Assembly: GCA_009760885.1 (NCBI GenBank)
Contig: CM019701.1
Location: 40,018,960 to 40,082,959, forward strand
Direction: 5' to 3'
Length of the DNA stretch: 64,000 nt
Source: Achatina immaculata
Taxonomy: Eukaryota > Mollusca > Gastropoda > Stylommatophora > Achatinidae
Below, piece by piece: positions 34,770-46,205 of the stretch (within the stretch, counting starts at the first letter, position 1; each line of letters begins with the position of its first letter). The notes beneath the pieces are model-generated. The model did not search any database. It saw only the letters and a program-made list of their open reading frames with translations, and was not told the DNA's origin. Both the position numbers and the translations under genes were made by a program.

Positions 34770-35300
34770 AAGCCTGTCAGGCCGCACAAAGATTACTGGA
34801 AGCAGTAGAAATGTGGTTTATCAGAAGAATGTCATGAGTTCCCTGGACAGCAAAGATTACTGGAAGCAGTAGAAATGTGGTTTATCAGAAGAATGTCATG
34901 AGTTCCCTGGACAGCAAAGATTACTAATGAAAAAGATATGAAACCAGCAGGAGAGACCAAAAAAAATATGTAGCTTGTTAAAAATAATACTAAAGACAAT
35001 GTACTAAAGACTGGCAACGCAAAGAGGGGGTACTGAAAATATTGAAACAATGGGAAAAATAGAGGGAAAAAGAGCCACGGGGAGACAGAGAAATGATACT
35101 CGACAGTTTGACGAGATGGTGTGGGAGAGATGACCGCCGACGGGAACTGATGGCCTGCATGAAAGATCGGGTACTATGGAGAACCATAACAGCAAATGCC
35201 AATTGGCACAGTACCTGTTGATGATGATGATGAAGAAGAAGAAGAAGAAGATGATGATGATGATGATGATGATGTAATGATGATGATGATGATGATGAGT
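34770..35300 (+). mobile_element. LINE 3' part (family 6) with internal 64-bp duplication
   Basis: Encodes LEAVEMWFIRRMS, VPWTAKITNEK, GRQREMILDSLTRWCG and MACMKDRVLWRTITANANWH, ending in GAT/GAA repeats (35220-35300). 34787-34850 is exactly repeated at 34851-34914. Confidence 0.7.
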
Positions 35301-35627
35301 TCTTCAAAGATATTGTGAAACACCAAATACATTCAGACAAAAACATGTTTAGAAAACAACAATATTTCAGTAAACAGCGGCGAGTATAGTTATTGGTCCT
35401 TTCATATTTAGGTTTAAAAACTACAACTTGTAGCATTTTCCTAAAATCCTGGGGTTTTTTTTTCCTCTAATCATCCTATTTTTCAAAACGCCTTCTTCAG
35501 ATCTTATCTCATACTCGGGGGTAGTGAAAAGGGGGGGGGGGTGTGATTCTAATGTGGGTCTCCATCACAAGTTAAGAGCCAGTGTCTAGAACAAGGAAAC
35601 AGTATTATCTAGGTTCATCTATTTCAG

Positions 35628-35672
35628 GTCCGGTGTTCTGATGACGACTCGAGCCGAGTGTGCACTTGTTTG
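35628..35672 (+). CDS. Gene B: exon 3, 15-codon exon of repeat 1
   Basis: The acceptor is ATCTATTTCAG and the donor GTAAAG starts at 35673; phase 0 at both ends. It reads VRCSDDDSSRVCTCL. The Asp cluster followed by VCT parallels VDPDP...NPVCTT in exon 9, the equivalent part of repeat 3, which supports it as genuine despite its small size. Confidence 0.55.
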
Positions 35673-35849
35673 GTAAAGTCAAGCAGTCAACCTTTCGAGA
35701 CTTGGTGGCTGAGAGGAGATTCTGGTGGGCGCCCCTAGAAGCTTTTTTTGTCCGTCGATATATACTCAATACTGACTACAGAAGTTGTCATGACAAATGT
35801 TCTTTATGACAGTCTCATTAGCGACATCAGACACAGGTCATATGTCAAA

Positions 35850-36165
35850 TGAGCATCATTAACAAAGACTTAAGTGGCGATGTGAAGAAACAAAGAGGCG
35901 AACACAGGGCAGTGAAAGGAGTGAGGAAACAAAGAGGCGCATACAGAGGGGGAATAAGGGCAAGAAAACAAAGAGGCGCATATAGTGGAGGAATAGAGTC
36001 AGGAAACAAAGTGGTACATACAATGGATCAATAAGAGTAAAGAAACAAAGTGGCTCATACAGTGAAGGAATAAGAATAAATAAATAAAGAGGCGGATACA
36101 GTGGAGGAATAAGAGTAAGGAAAAAAAGAGGCACATACAGTGAAGGAATAAGAGTGAGGAAACAA
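35850..36165. repeat. 39-nt minisatellite
   Basis: About eight units of AAACAAAGAGGCGCATACAG then TGGAGGAATAAGAGTAAGG. It lies in gene B intron 3. Confidence 0.9.
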
Positions 36166-36227
36166 AGATGCGCATACAGCGAAGAAAAAGGAAAGAACAA
36201 TTAACAAATATCATCAGTCCTTTTCTT

Positions 36228-36228
36228 C

Positions 36229-36300
<72 letters not shown>
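36228..36300. repeat. CTAT microsatellite
   Basis: Pure (CTAT)n, about 18 units, 50 bp upstream of the tentative gene B exon 4. Confidence 0.95.
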
Positions 36301-36354
36301 TTTCCAAGACCCTTTCTTATGTGAAGCTCTACGTGTACTCTTCTATTTTTTCAG

Positions 36355-36388
36355 TCTTATCAGCGTGTCTTGGACATTTTCGACTTGT
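36355..36388 (+). CDS. Gene B: tentative exon 4
   Basis: A phase 0-to-1 exon is needed between 35672 and 36726. The best candidate follows TTTTTTCAG and reads SYQRVLDIFDL plus one base; LDIFDL resembles KKIIFDM at the same place in repeat 3. The donor would be GTCACT, which is weak, so the 3' border may be wrong or another exon may be used. Confidence 0.35.
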
Positions 36389-36504
36389 GTCACTAGAATA
36401 TGCATCGCCAAAGACAGAAAGCTATTTAGTATGAAAGACTTAAAACAGACCGTACAAATGAATGGACCTTGTTTTTGAAAGTAGATATAAAGTATAAAAA
36501 AACA

Positions 36505-36588
36505 TCACAGACAGACAGACATGCACACATACAGACAGGCAGGTACACAGACACACAGATAGGTAGATAGATAGATAGACAGACAGAC

Positions 36589-36683
<95 letters not shown>

Positions 36684-36710
36684 CAGATAGACAGATAGAT
36701 AGATAGATAG
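36505..36710. repeat. GACA/GATA microsatellite
   Basis: Reaches to 15 bp before the acceptor of gene B exon 5, so the repeat replaces most of the normal upstream intron sequence. Confidence 0.95.
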
Positions 36711-36725
36711 TATCTCTACTTTCAG

Positions 36726-36816
36726 GGTACTACGTATACTATGATAACACAAGACGACTAACAGCCGGCACGACCTACAGCCTAGACGTGGAATGCAAAT
36801 CCAACAATGAAGACCC
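36726..36816 (+). CDS. Gene B: exon 5, end of cadherin-like repeat 1
   Basis: 91 nt. The acceptor TCTCTACTTTCAG lies directly after a long GATA microsatellite, and the donor GTAAGTATA starts at 36817. It enters in phase 1 and leaves in phase 2. It encodes YYVYYDNTRRLTAGTTYSL then DVECKSNNEDP; the TYSLDVEC run is the penultimate strand of a cadherin repeat, like the equivalent strand in gene A (YSLEVRGKD). Confidence 0.7.
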
Positions 36817-37203
36817 GTAAGTATAAAGTACCAGTACTATTATAGTGGTTCTCAAACTGTAAAAAATTAGCCATGTTTCAATAATATAACCGTGGTAACT
36901 ATTATAGCGGTTTTCAAAATGTCATAATTAGTCATGTTTCAATAGGATAATGGTAGTAACAGCTACAATTTTTTTTAAAGGAAATTATTTCTTTCGTAAA
37001 TGTTAAACTGTCTTATGATTATTTTGTTTACAGTACAACTGAAATAAATTGTTTATACATTTTCACTATTTAATATCTTTCCAGATAATTTGCATTTATT
37101 CCACACAATAATACTTTCTGGACATTGGAGCCAGATCGTTCTGTCTGTGTGTCTTTCTGTGTGTCTGTCTGTCTGTATAATGAATACTTTCCTTTTATCA
37201 AAG

Positions 37204-37274
37204 CGGCGCTACACGAACACTAAAAGTACAAGTAACAGCAAATCAGCCGCCATCTATTGTAAACTACAAATCAG
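37204..37274 (+). CDS. Gene B: exon 6, linker between repeats 1 and 2
   Basis: 71 nt. The acceptor is TTTTATCAAAG and the donor GTATGC starts at 37275; it enters in phase 2 and leaves in phase 1. It reads GATRTLKVQVTANQPPSI and then VNYKS. The final strand (LKVQV) followed by Asn-x-Pro-Pro is a cadherin repeat border, but the calcium motif DxNDN is replaced by TANQPP. It is the only exon found whose phases bridge exons 5 and 7. Confidence 0.65.
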
Positions 37275-37503
37275 GTATGCACCTACCAACCTTATCTATC
37301 CATTTCTTTTTATATCTGTCGATGCCTGCCAGAAAATCTTCTCTTATTTCATTTTATACATAAAAAAATGACTGCTATTACTTTCTTCTTGCAGTAAACA
37401 TTTCTTCAATAAAATTAATTTAACTGTCGCATCCTACAACACATTTGCTTTCCCATTCTTTTTCATTTGAAAGATTTTCTAAAGTAATGTACATGTTAAA
37501 TCT

Positions 37504-37748
37504 TTAACCCTCTCACTTCCAAACGACAATGGCGGTGTTGGTAGATTTCTCTCACTTAAACCAGTCAATTTTGAGAGTAATATTTAGACAAGGTCTAAAC
37601 AAAACAAAATGGAAAATGACACATTTCTAACTGAACCCACGTTTTTAAATTATGAAGTAACGTCTATCCAATATATTTCTACCAAAATTTCTCAAGAAAT
37701 ATTTCTTTTGACAAAGAATGGAAATTAATTCAGGAGTGAAAGAGTCAA
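37504..37748. mobile_element. TTAA-type MITE, copy 3
   Basis: TTAACCCTCTCACTTCC...CAGGAGTGAAAGAGTCAA ends, non-coding, inserted in gene B intron 6. Confidence 0.6.
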
Positions 37749-38461
37749 AGGTTTTTTTGCAGTTTTAGTATCACTTATTAATGTTCGCAGCATCAGGGCA
37801 ATGAAACGAAAATCAGTAATGTAATAGTGAAACGCAATAATGAAACAAACAATGACTATGTAGGAGAATCAGTAACTTAGCAGTTTTATTTCTTTTCTAA
37901 AAAAATATCTGGTAATGATCATTACAATGTAATGTTTATGAGTCAGTATATACTGATATATTTATTTTTATATAGATGTTATATAAATACTGAGAATTGT
38001 CAAGGGTGATTTTGCTAAAGCTGTACTGGACAGACTGTGGGAAAATGAAGAGCAGGAATGGAAAAATGCATGCAGGAAACTTTCTACTGTAGAGAACGCA
38101 ACAACAACATAACTCCTTCAGATCATCAGAGGTAGTACCCACTCTCCCCTAGCTCCTCATACAAGTGTTTGGGCACAGTTACAGTGTAATTGTGAAGCGA
38201 TTGTTGGAACTAGGACAAATTAAAGCTGCTGGTAGGAAATCTGAACTGTGTGGCAGGAACATAAAGAACCAACATTTGATGGGTACTATTTGCAATATAC
38301 TCTTGGATGGACGCTGCGGCGTGCGGGCGGGGCATATATGAGGTTGTCCAGAACGCAATGACGCCAGAGTCTGATTTCGAACCTTTTTTTAGATGTTATA
38401 TTATGTGATGTTACGAAGTGTACAGTATTTATATGTACGTATACGTATGGTATAAACGCAG

Positions 38462-38599
38462 ATTCTACCAGTGTGAATGCCAAGTCAACAGGGCAATACG
38501 TAGACATTTACAAGGTCAGGTACACTGACCCGGAAGACGATGTGGTGACCTTTAGCATGACCCAAGATCCAGATATCAGTCTCTTCATTATAGGTGCAG
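38462..38599 (+). CDS. Gene B: exon 7, cadherin-like repeat 2 first half
   Basis: 138 nt. The acceptor is ATAAACGCAG and the donor GTGAGA starts at 38600; phase 1 at both ends. It encodes STSVNAKSTGQYVDIYKVRY, then TDPEDDVVTFSMTQDP and ISLFIIGA. TDPEDDVVTFSM corresponds to the ATDxDxG...YSI strand of cadherin repeats. The next exon begins with GDG. Confidence 0.7.
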
Positions 38600-39029
38600 G
38601 TGAGAAATAAAGATTAAATCACGTGGCGTTTTAATATTTGTTTGTTTGTTTGTTTTGTTTTAGCACATGATCAAACCTCCACGTGAAGTCTCATAAGTTT
38701 TCAAGGTTCCCTGCAAGATTAATCTATGTTACGTGTCTTTTTATGGTTTGTTGTTCGGTTAGTATATACCTGGCGACAGAAGTTGTTCATAGGTGAACCT
38801 ACCATAAAGAAACATTTACACGGTGACTGAAGTCGGTGACTTGACAGTCTTAATAAAGGATTATTCATAAGTCCGTGAAACATTTAGAAAATTCGCAACA
38901 AATAAACTACATAATCATGATTATTCTTATGCCAAGAGAGAAGGAGAGAGAGACACTTTTCGAGTGTTTTTAAAACAAAGCCCACGCGCTGAGCTGCCGT
39001 GGTTTGCCGCTAGGAGGCAGCAGTAGTAA

Positions 39030-39345
39030 ATATGGCGTTCAGTAAACGTGAGCAATTATTTTGTTATTTTGTAATACGCAAGAACATCGTCCGTTGTGAT
39101 TGTGCAGGGACGATTTCTAACAGAATTCCAGAAGGCAACGCTTGTTTTCAACAGTATCAAGAAGTGGTACGCGAAATTCCTGGATGAAGGCGGGGGCTTC
39201 GCTGGTAAGCTTCTCTAACACGACTGACAGTTTCTTCGCTTGGTCCTGGACGTCCCTGACGAGGAGCTGTGCACAGACAACCTTCATCCCGGAATCTATA
39301 TAATTTGTATATACAAATATAAGCATATATCATCAAAGTGCATGA
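39030..39345. pseudogene. Rearranged transposon helix-turn-helix fragment
   Basis: The plus strand reads MAFSKREQLFCYFVIRKN and, after a frameshift, VVIVQGRFLTEFQKA and SIKKWYAKFLDEGG. The minus strand just downstream reads GRPGPSEETVSRVREAYQRS, which normally follows it. So one half of a mariner-type (DUF4817-like) N-terminal domain is inverted relative to the other. Confidence 0.5.
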
Positions 39346-39434
39346 CAATACTCAGATATGTTGGTCCGCGGACGTGGCTCAGTGGGAAAAAAAAATGATT
39401 GCATCTCTTTGTTTGTTACTCTTAACGTACGCAG

Positions 39435-39560
39435 GTGATGGCATTATCAGGACCAACACAGACATGAAGAACGCTGATGTTGACCAGGTGAAGCTGACTA
39501 TAACCGCTAATGACTCCTACAATTTGGTGAAAGACCTTGTGGTAACAGTCAGACTTTTGA
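39435..39560 (+). CDS. Gene B: exon 8, cadherin-like repeat 2 second half
   Basis: 126 nt. The acceptor is GTACGCAG and the donor GTAAGTTG starts at 39561; phase 1 at both ends. It encodes DGIIRTNTDMKNADVDQVKL, TITANDSYNLVKDLV and VTVRLL. VKLTITANDSYN matches the Y-x-L-x-V-x-A-x-D strand of cadherin repeats and VVTVRLL the last strand. A 6.7-kb intron full of mobile elements follows. Confidence 0.7.
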
Positions 39561-40299
39561 GTAAGTTGCACGCTGTCAATTCCTCAAAGATATAAACTGT
39601 GATATGTTTTCTTATCAACATCATCATCATGAGGTAGTTTTCGTTTCATTGAATTATACACTGTACTATTTTAAGCAGTTACTGGCTTAACTGCAACACT
39701 AAGACTCAGAAACATATAGATATACACCATGTAACTGTATACTAACAACAACAACCCAGGCGAACATTAACAAGACCACTACCATTGTCAGCAACACGGA
39801 CATGACCAGTCTAACATGAGTGACAATTCAACCATGAAAAATGACAAATTGCACGCTTAATATTGAGTCCAAATATACACAAGTCAGAATATAACTGAAT
39901 ATAAACAGAATATAACATCATAAATATAACATAACCAGAATATAACATTATATAACAAATATAAGTATATATATATATATATATAAAACATCGAAATGTT
40001 TTAATGGGAAACCAAACGTGAGCATGAGCGGTTGCAAAAATGGAAGTATGAGAATGGAAACTGAGATGAAGAAATCAACAGATGTACACACAAACCATCC
40101 CGGCCAGTTTCGTCGCCATAGGAATTTAACTAACACACTGAAAGAATGAAAAGCATACTGATCTCGATCATTCCAAAAGAAAATCCATGCACAACCTTCC
40201 AACAACAATCACATTTGATCAACCAAACTAACAAAAAACACTAAATAGTGATTCAACCAATACGAACAACCACCCGAGCCCGAAAAAAAAAAAAACCAA

Positions 40300-40309
40300 G
40301 ACCTCTCTT

Positions 40310-40360
<51 letters not shown>

Positions 40361-40366
40361 CTCTCA
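40300..40366. repeat. CT microsatellite
   Basis: (CT)n tract in gene B intron 8. Confidence 0.9.
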
Positions 40367-40549
40367 TCTCATCTCAAGCAGAAGTTCCCTCACGTGCAAA
40401 AGGAACCCCAGACCCCGTGATCAAGTGACCAATGTGAACACGGAGATATATTTTGCTCCGTACTTGCAGAATCGCCCAAGCAGTGGTCAACAACTTAGAC
40501 CACAAGTAACTCAGTTACAACCCCTATTCTGTTATCATCAGAAGCGGTG

Positions 40550-40627
40550 CTGGTAGGTGTTAGCGATCATGCTTCTCCAACGATCTGACTCTTTTATATT
40601 TTCCATCAGCTCAGTTGGTGATTATAA

Positions 40628-40685
<58 letters not shown>

Positions 40686-41165
40686 TATATAATAGTATGT
40701 CCAATGAATGAAGACTGTCTTTTTCTTATGAATTTTATTAGCTTCATGTCCACACTTGACATTTGTTTTTGTTAGACATTTCCTGTTTATCATCTTAGCT
40801 GCCCGTGGTATTCTTGACTCTCTTCTAATGAACCGCATCGATGTTGCCTCTGTTGATCCCTCCATTGGTCTGTTGATTGTCCATGTCTCACTTTCATACA
40901 GTAAGATGGTCTCAGTGTATCATCTTAGAACTCCCCTTCTGATTTTCAATAACAGAGATGCATTGCGCAAGATATTTCTCATCTGTTGGAAGGGTGCTTT
41001 GGCTTGGCATATTCTATTCTTGATCTCAGAGGTGTATTTCCCATCTGATGCTGGTCGAGTGCCCAGAAATTTAACTTTATATACTTGTCTCAATGTTGTT
41101 TCTAGTACCTTAACATTGCATTCAGATGTGTTTTTTTTTTCATGATTCTTATGAACAGTTACAAA
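40550..41165 (-). mobile_element. LINE reverse-transcriptase thumb fragment, minus strand
   Basis: The reverse strand reads VKFLGTRPASDGKYTSEIKN, AKAPFQQMRNILRNASLLL, then after a break SMRFIRRESRIPRAA, followed by LINE family 6-like sequence interrupted by an (AT)n tract at 40628-40694. Confidence 0.7.
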
Positions 41166-41404
41166 TAAAAACATCCGTAGTGATACACAGACTATTCAGA
41201 TATATGAAGTCTTAACCTACCAAGAAACTTTAACACTTGCACAAGATTTGTTTTCTTCTATTCAAAGATCATGCATTTTATACTTTCGTGTGAAACGGTG
41301 CCATTCCTATTTTTAGCGAAATCTGTTTCCATGAATAAAGACCAAAAATATGTTATAATGTTAAAATCTTCTTATATCTTATGTCCTTCCCGTACCGTTA
41401 AACG

Positions 41405-43640
41405 TCTCACATAGGGCTCGCATGGTAGTTTGCCAAGTTATCTGTCCTCGGCGAGCTTCTCAACCTCACCAAGGGATTTTATGCCTACTAATTTGACCCC
41501 TCTTAACAATGTCCTCTTTAGAGTTTCACGTGTCCTACCTCTTTTTCTTCGGCCTGTTGTGTTCCAGTTGATAACTTGTTTGAGATTCTCTGACTGTTAC
41601 TTCTCAGCAAATGACCGACATATGTCCATCTCCTTTTTCTGATCACCCTTGAGAGAGGTTGTTGTTTGTTCTTCTGCCTTATCTCTGCATTGTTCTTGAA
41701 TTCGTTGCACTTTATACCAAGTATTTTCCTGAGGCATTTGTTTTCAAAAGAGTCTAATTTTTGGTCTATTTCTTTAGTTCTTCTTCTTCGTTCGCTTCTA
41801 CCACCAAAACCACACTGTGATCCTACTGAATTTACGCCTGTGGTCCTCGTTAGGTCCCGTGGTCTCCCGGAAGGGACCACACGAGATCCACGAGAGAACC
41901 ACAAGGGGTTCAGAGTATCACAGTGCTTTAGCCTGTATTCTTGGTGGGTCTCAGAAGCGGGATTGCGTGACACCGTGGTTTTCGTTGCACCAGTTTAGTC
42001 TAAGGTTGGACTTTCTCACCGGAAGACCTCGACGTGTTTAGGATATCAGTGCATCCCAGCTGGGAGAGAGGCGGTAGCCCACCCAGGCCAGAGTTGGACC
42101 TTCTCACCGGAAAACCTCGACGTGTTTTGAGATACCCGTGTATCACCGCCGGGTGAGAGGTGGTTGCCCATCCAGTCCAGTGTTGGACTTTCTCACCGGA
42201 AAACCTCAGCGTGATTAGGATACGCAAACATCCCCGCCGGGTGAGAGGTGGTTGTCTATCTAGATTGCCCTGGTCCAGTGTCTCCGACTTCAGCATTTTG
42301 CGGTCGTGGTCGCTACCCTTCCTAGTTGTGACTAGGATGGAGCTTTTGTCCAAGAGGACGAATCCTCGCCACTAGTGACTTCTACCCCTGGGTTGAGCCG
42401 GTTTAGGCATATTATCTCAGTTTGGGCCTGTTTGGGACGTGACCGACCTCTAGGGCAGAGGTACTGTGACAAGCATAGCCTTCAAGATTCACCCCTGGTA
42501 TGAGCCGGTTTAGGCATATTATCTCAGTATGGGCGTGTTGGGACGTGACCGACCTCTAGAGCAGAGGTACTGTGACATGCATAACCTTCAAGATTCACCC
42601 CTGGTGTGAGCCGGTTTAGGCAAAATTCATCAGTATGGGTGTATATCGGGCATGACCGACCTCTAGAGCGGAGGTGGCATGACATGTCTAGCCATCAAGT
42701 TCCACCCCTGGTGTGTGCCGGTTTAGGCATATTTCACCAGTGTAGGTGTATTTCGGACGAGGCCGGCCTCTAGAGCAGAGGCGCCGTGGTATGTGTAGCT
42801 CTCGCAGCGATACTACTGGACATACCGATTAAATTTCACATTATCCTTTCCATCACCTTTTCACGTCGGCGCCGCACAGCAACCTTTATTTCTTTTCCGC
42901 ATTTTCTTCCTTGACCAGGAGGAACTTCACTCCACGCGCGGCATTCGAAGAGTCTCGTCAGCAGTGTCTTAACCTCTGGGACAAGCCGGTTGATGCATTT
43001 CACCCGATATGACTGCACTCAGGACGTGGCCGACCTCCAGACCAGAGGTGCCGTGATTTGACTGTTTGCTTCGCTTTATCATTTCTACCACCTTTTCCGC
43101 AGTGATGCTGCGCGGCAACCCCATTTGCACCTTTCTTCATTGGCCGGGAGGAGCACCGCTCCACGCACGGCAGCTGAATAATCTCGCCAACAGCGGCAGA
43201 TGAGCTACCAAACGTGCCACTCATCTACCCTAAGTATCTGGTTTTCAGGCGCCAGATATTCGCCCTCGCCCCTTCTCCTGTCAGTTTAAACAGTTCTGCC
43301 ACGGGAAGGCCAGGAGCTGGACTTGACTGCCAGAGGCTGTTTGAGACGCAATAACAGTCCTTAGAACCATTTCTTTAGTTGATTTCCAGCTTTCGCATGC
43401 ATAAATCAGGGTGTATATTACATTTGAATTCAATAATCTTAACTTGGTTTTTGTGCTTATAACTTTTGATTCTCATATATTCTCAAGTTTCTTGCTGCTT
43501 TTGCAATTCTAATTCTATCTTCTTTCCTGGTGTCGCCATCCTGCTCTATGTAGCTGCCAATGTATGCGACTTCTTCAATATATACACTTCCGGTAGTGAC
43601 GTGCAAGATGGCGTGTGTTTTTACCGCTCTGGCCGGCATG
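41405..43640 (-). mobile_element. LINE (family 2) split by the VNTR retroposon
   Basis: On the minus strand the 5' part (43640-43369) reads EEVAYIGSYIEQDGDTRKED and RIRIAKAARNL, and the 3' part (41779-41405) reads TKEIDQKLDSFENKCLRKIL and RKRRWTYVGHLLRSNSQRI. They join at the 12-bp target duplication around the 41780-43368 retroposon. Confidence 0.75.
41780..43368 (-). mobile_element. Non-coding VNTR retroposon, full copy C (1,589 bp)
   Basis: Reverse-strand copy of the 31594-33076 element: a (TTC)n tail at 41780, and CCTTAGAACC at 43359-43368. Flanked by perfect 12-bp direct repeats ATTTCTTTAGTT at 41768-41779 and 43369-43380, it splits a LINE into two collinear halves. It has four 106-bp units (42396, 42503, 42610, 42718) where copy B has three; the size difference, 106 bp, is exactly one unit. 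Confidence 0.85.
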
Positions 43641-43812
43641 CAGAAATCAGCGGAATTCCGCTTGATCTGTCACATATCCCGAACCGGGAGTTGGACTTAA
43701 GGCTAACAACCTTATCCTGGGACCCTTCTAGAGGCGACTCTAGATGGCGAAAAAAGGAATTGTTATGGAAACTCGCAACACAACCAACTGAGCATTAGGG
43801 AGTGTTATAAAT
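43641..43812. mobile_element. Repeat fragment shared with 48190-48470
   Basis: Both contain a CTAGAGG(C/T)-rich stretch with GGAAACTCGCA; the 48 kb copy ends in GAAGAAGAAG and is G-rich. Probably a retroelement 3' end of unknown type. Confidence 0.35.
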
Positions 43813-43814
43813 TC

Positions 43815-44300
43815 ATTCATTCATTTGCATGTCCCTTGCGGAACTTTGCCTCCCAAACAGCACTCCTGTAGGCCTCTCGGTTGTGAGCAAGATGGCCTGC
43901 TGCTGATGCATCCATTTGCAGATCATCAACGATGTCTTGCAGCCATCTTCGTTTTGGTCTTCCTCTTTTTCTTTTCCCCATTATGTATCTTTCCAAGACG
44001 GTCTTCTCTAAATTATCACGACGTTTAATGTGTCCAAAATATTTAAGTTTTCTCTCTTTAATACTCTTTACTAGCCAGCCTTCTTCAATATTAAGCTCTT
44101 GTAGTATAGATATATTTGTTCTTTTTTGTGTCCACGATATTTGGAGAACTCTTCTGCAGCATTTACATTCAAAGGCATTTATGTGTTTCTCAGCTGTTTT
44201 GTTAAGTGTCCAGGTCTCACAGGCATATGTTGCGATGGGAAAGATGCATGCCCTTAAAAATCTTATTTTTGTAGTTCTGTCTGCTCCTCTCCACAGATGT
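43815..44300 (-). mobile_element. LINE 3' part (family 1), minus strand
   Basis: The reverse strand is open for about 160 codons: RIRFLRACIFPIATYACETW-like start, HINAFECKCCRRVLQISW, ILQELNIEEGWLVKSIKE, RKLKYFGHIKRRDNLEKTVL, GKRKRGRPKRRWLQDI, DLQMDASAAGHLAHN and AKFRKGHANE, the best-preserved C-terminus of this family here. Confidence 0.85.
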
Positions 44301-44499
44301 GTTATAAATAACAGCATAAAATTATAAACTCTATACTACGTAACAAAAGCGCGTAAAACAAATATTTACATCTTAATACCCTTTAAAACAGTTAATGATA
44401 GGATGAGTTTTCTTTCTGTTTTATTGCATTGACTTCATATCATGATAAGTCGAAAGTCAAATTCTGTTTAGAAATTGTTTCCACTTCATATCATCCCTA

Positions 44500-45110
44500 C
44501 TTCCAGCACCCAGGTAGTGAAGCAGTTCGTGCATTTATTCCTCATATCGGTAATTGGAGACGTTCTAAAACAGCTTAGCTTGGTCGATTCTACACATTTG
44601 TGGGGGAAAAAGGGTACCCGTCTTTTCTTAGCTATTGATAAGGACCAGCGTGTGACCATATTGCCTTCCAGTGCGTGCAATGGTCAAAGAAATTTTTGCA
44701 TTAACACTAAATGTCCGGTGGGGGAGGATCTGTCCTTCCACCACTTGCGTCCACCCAATTATGGCCTGGAGCATAGGTTTTGGGGAAAGATGCAACAAAT
44801 ACCCTGGACAGATAGAAAAACAAACGATGAGGTAAGCAAACAAGTTTTCACAACAAAGAAAACTAGTTAAAATGACAAGATAAAGACAATCAAACTTTCG
44901 TGGACATGTCATCCAGAAGACAGAAGATTCAGAGAACATAGTAATGAGTGGAAAATTCAAGAAAAAGAGAAAAAGAGGAAGGCCAAGAGAAAAAAAAATG
45001 TGTTGACTGACGAGGTGACGTGGAAAAAGAAAAGCATTTGAACTGATCGAAAACACAAAGCACCACTCAAGATGGAGAAGCATGATCCCCAAGGCTGTCC
45101 GGCACGATAA
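44500..45110 (+). mobile_element. LINE fragment with unidentified upstream open segment
   Basis: 44750-45110 reads LEHRFWGKMQQIPWTDRKTN and, after stops, degenerate LINE C-terminal sequence. The open stretch 44500-44750 (VIGDVLKQLSLVDSTHLWGK, FLAIDKDQRVTILPSSACNG) is not recognised and may be part of the element or unrelated. Confidence 0.5.
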
Positions 45111-45339
45111 TAATAATAGTAATCATTACATGTATCAGAGACATGAAAAGAGTATTCATCATTATTAATATCTTTCAGTTTCAAATGTTGACTTCAGTTT
45201 GTACTTTCGTTGTATCTGTCTTTAACTTAATGTTACTCTTACAACAATTTCACAGAAGTTATGTTTATGATGTTGTGTTATTTTTATCAGGAAGAAAGTC
45301 AAGTGGTTATCAGCTAATAAATGTAGACACAGAAGTACG

Positions 45340-46205
45340 GGTTTAGTTTTACCAAAAAAAAAAAAAAAAGAGAGAAAGAGAGAAGAAATTGGCCGGAAAC
45401 GAGGGTAGCAGAAAATGAAATAAGTGTAACTGTCAAAAAGGGGGCCTGGCTCTGTTGCTGGTCCTGGAAGCGGCCTCATTACACCCGGGGCACGCCCATA
45501 CGTGTTTGACCTTTAACATCAGGATTTCCTTCAGTGTTTTTAGAGAGATGATTCCAATGCTGTGGTATGTGTTGCTCCTGATCTAGCATTTAGTTGGGAT
45601 TTGCAACCGCTGGCCTTGGCTACACTGAGTTGTATGTAATAGGTACTTTGAAGTAAGTTGCTTTGCATTTGTTCATTGTGCTGTTACTTGATGGATTTGT
45701 ATAGGTCAGATTTGCCCATTTAGACGAGACCCTCTGGTTTGGGCCGTTGCTGCTAGCTGGCCGGCTTTGTTGTTTCCATCGACCCCGGCACGGCCTGGAC
45801 AGTATATCCATGTCATGTGTTTGATGTGGGATTTATTATTTATTTGCTATTCACTACAAATGGCTTTTTGTTCCACTGTCCTTAATAGCTTTTGAGAGTT
45901 GGTAATGATGGTGTTGTGGTGTGTTTTCTGTGCCACTAGCCATTTTAATGTTTGTGTAATGGCCTCTATTTCCATGCGCATACTTGGGCAGGTGTTTGTA
46001 TACGCCCTAGCCATAAGAAAATAAGGCGAGCACGTATACATGAAGAACCTGGCGCTGATCCACTCTCGTTTCTCTCCACTTTCCTCACGCTGTCTTTCTT
46101 TTTTTTTTACAATAGAACTGAACCATACATCTTTGTCTATCTCTATTATCACAACCATTTTTACTGTAGTCGTCATTACTCTTATCTCTCGACATCAAAG
46201 TAAAG
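45340..46205. mobile_element. Inverted Penelope 3' ends flanking a LINE RNase H fragment
   Basis: 45340-45440 resembles the minus-strand Penelope 3' UTR (GTTTTACC, A-tract, AGAGAAAGAGAGAAG, GGAAACGAGGGTAGCAGAA), and 46015-46205 the plus-strand version (CTCTCCACTTTCCTCACGCT, AACTGAACCATACATCTTTG, ATTTTTACTGTAGTCGTC). A LINE RNase H fragment lies between them. Confidence 0.5.
45640..46010 (-). mobile_element. LINE RNase H fragment, minus strand
   Basis: The reverse strand reads RMEIEAITQTLKWLVAQKTH then TIITNSQKLLRTVE, and further on a degenerate CPG-type HAG..N-AH-LA core: the RNase H domain of a LINE. The 47515-47690 fragment is a second copy of its 3' part. Confidence 0.65.

Noticed and set aside
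37031..37074. Exon after TTGTTTACAG in gene B intron 5
   Set aside because: It has a stop within 13 codons and no usable donor; the exon at 37204 fits the phases and the protein pattern.
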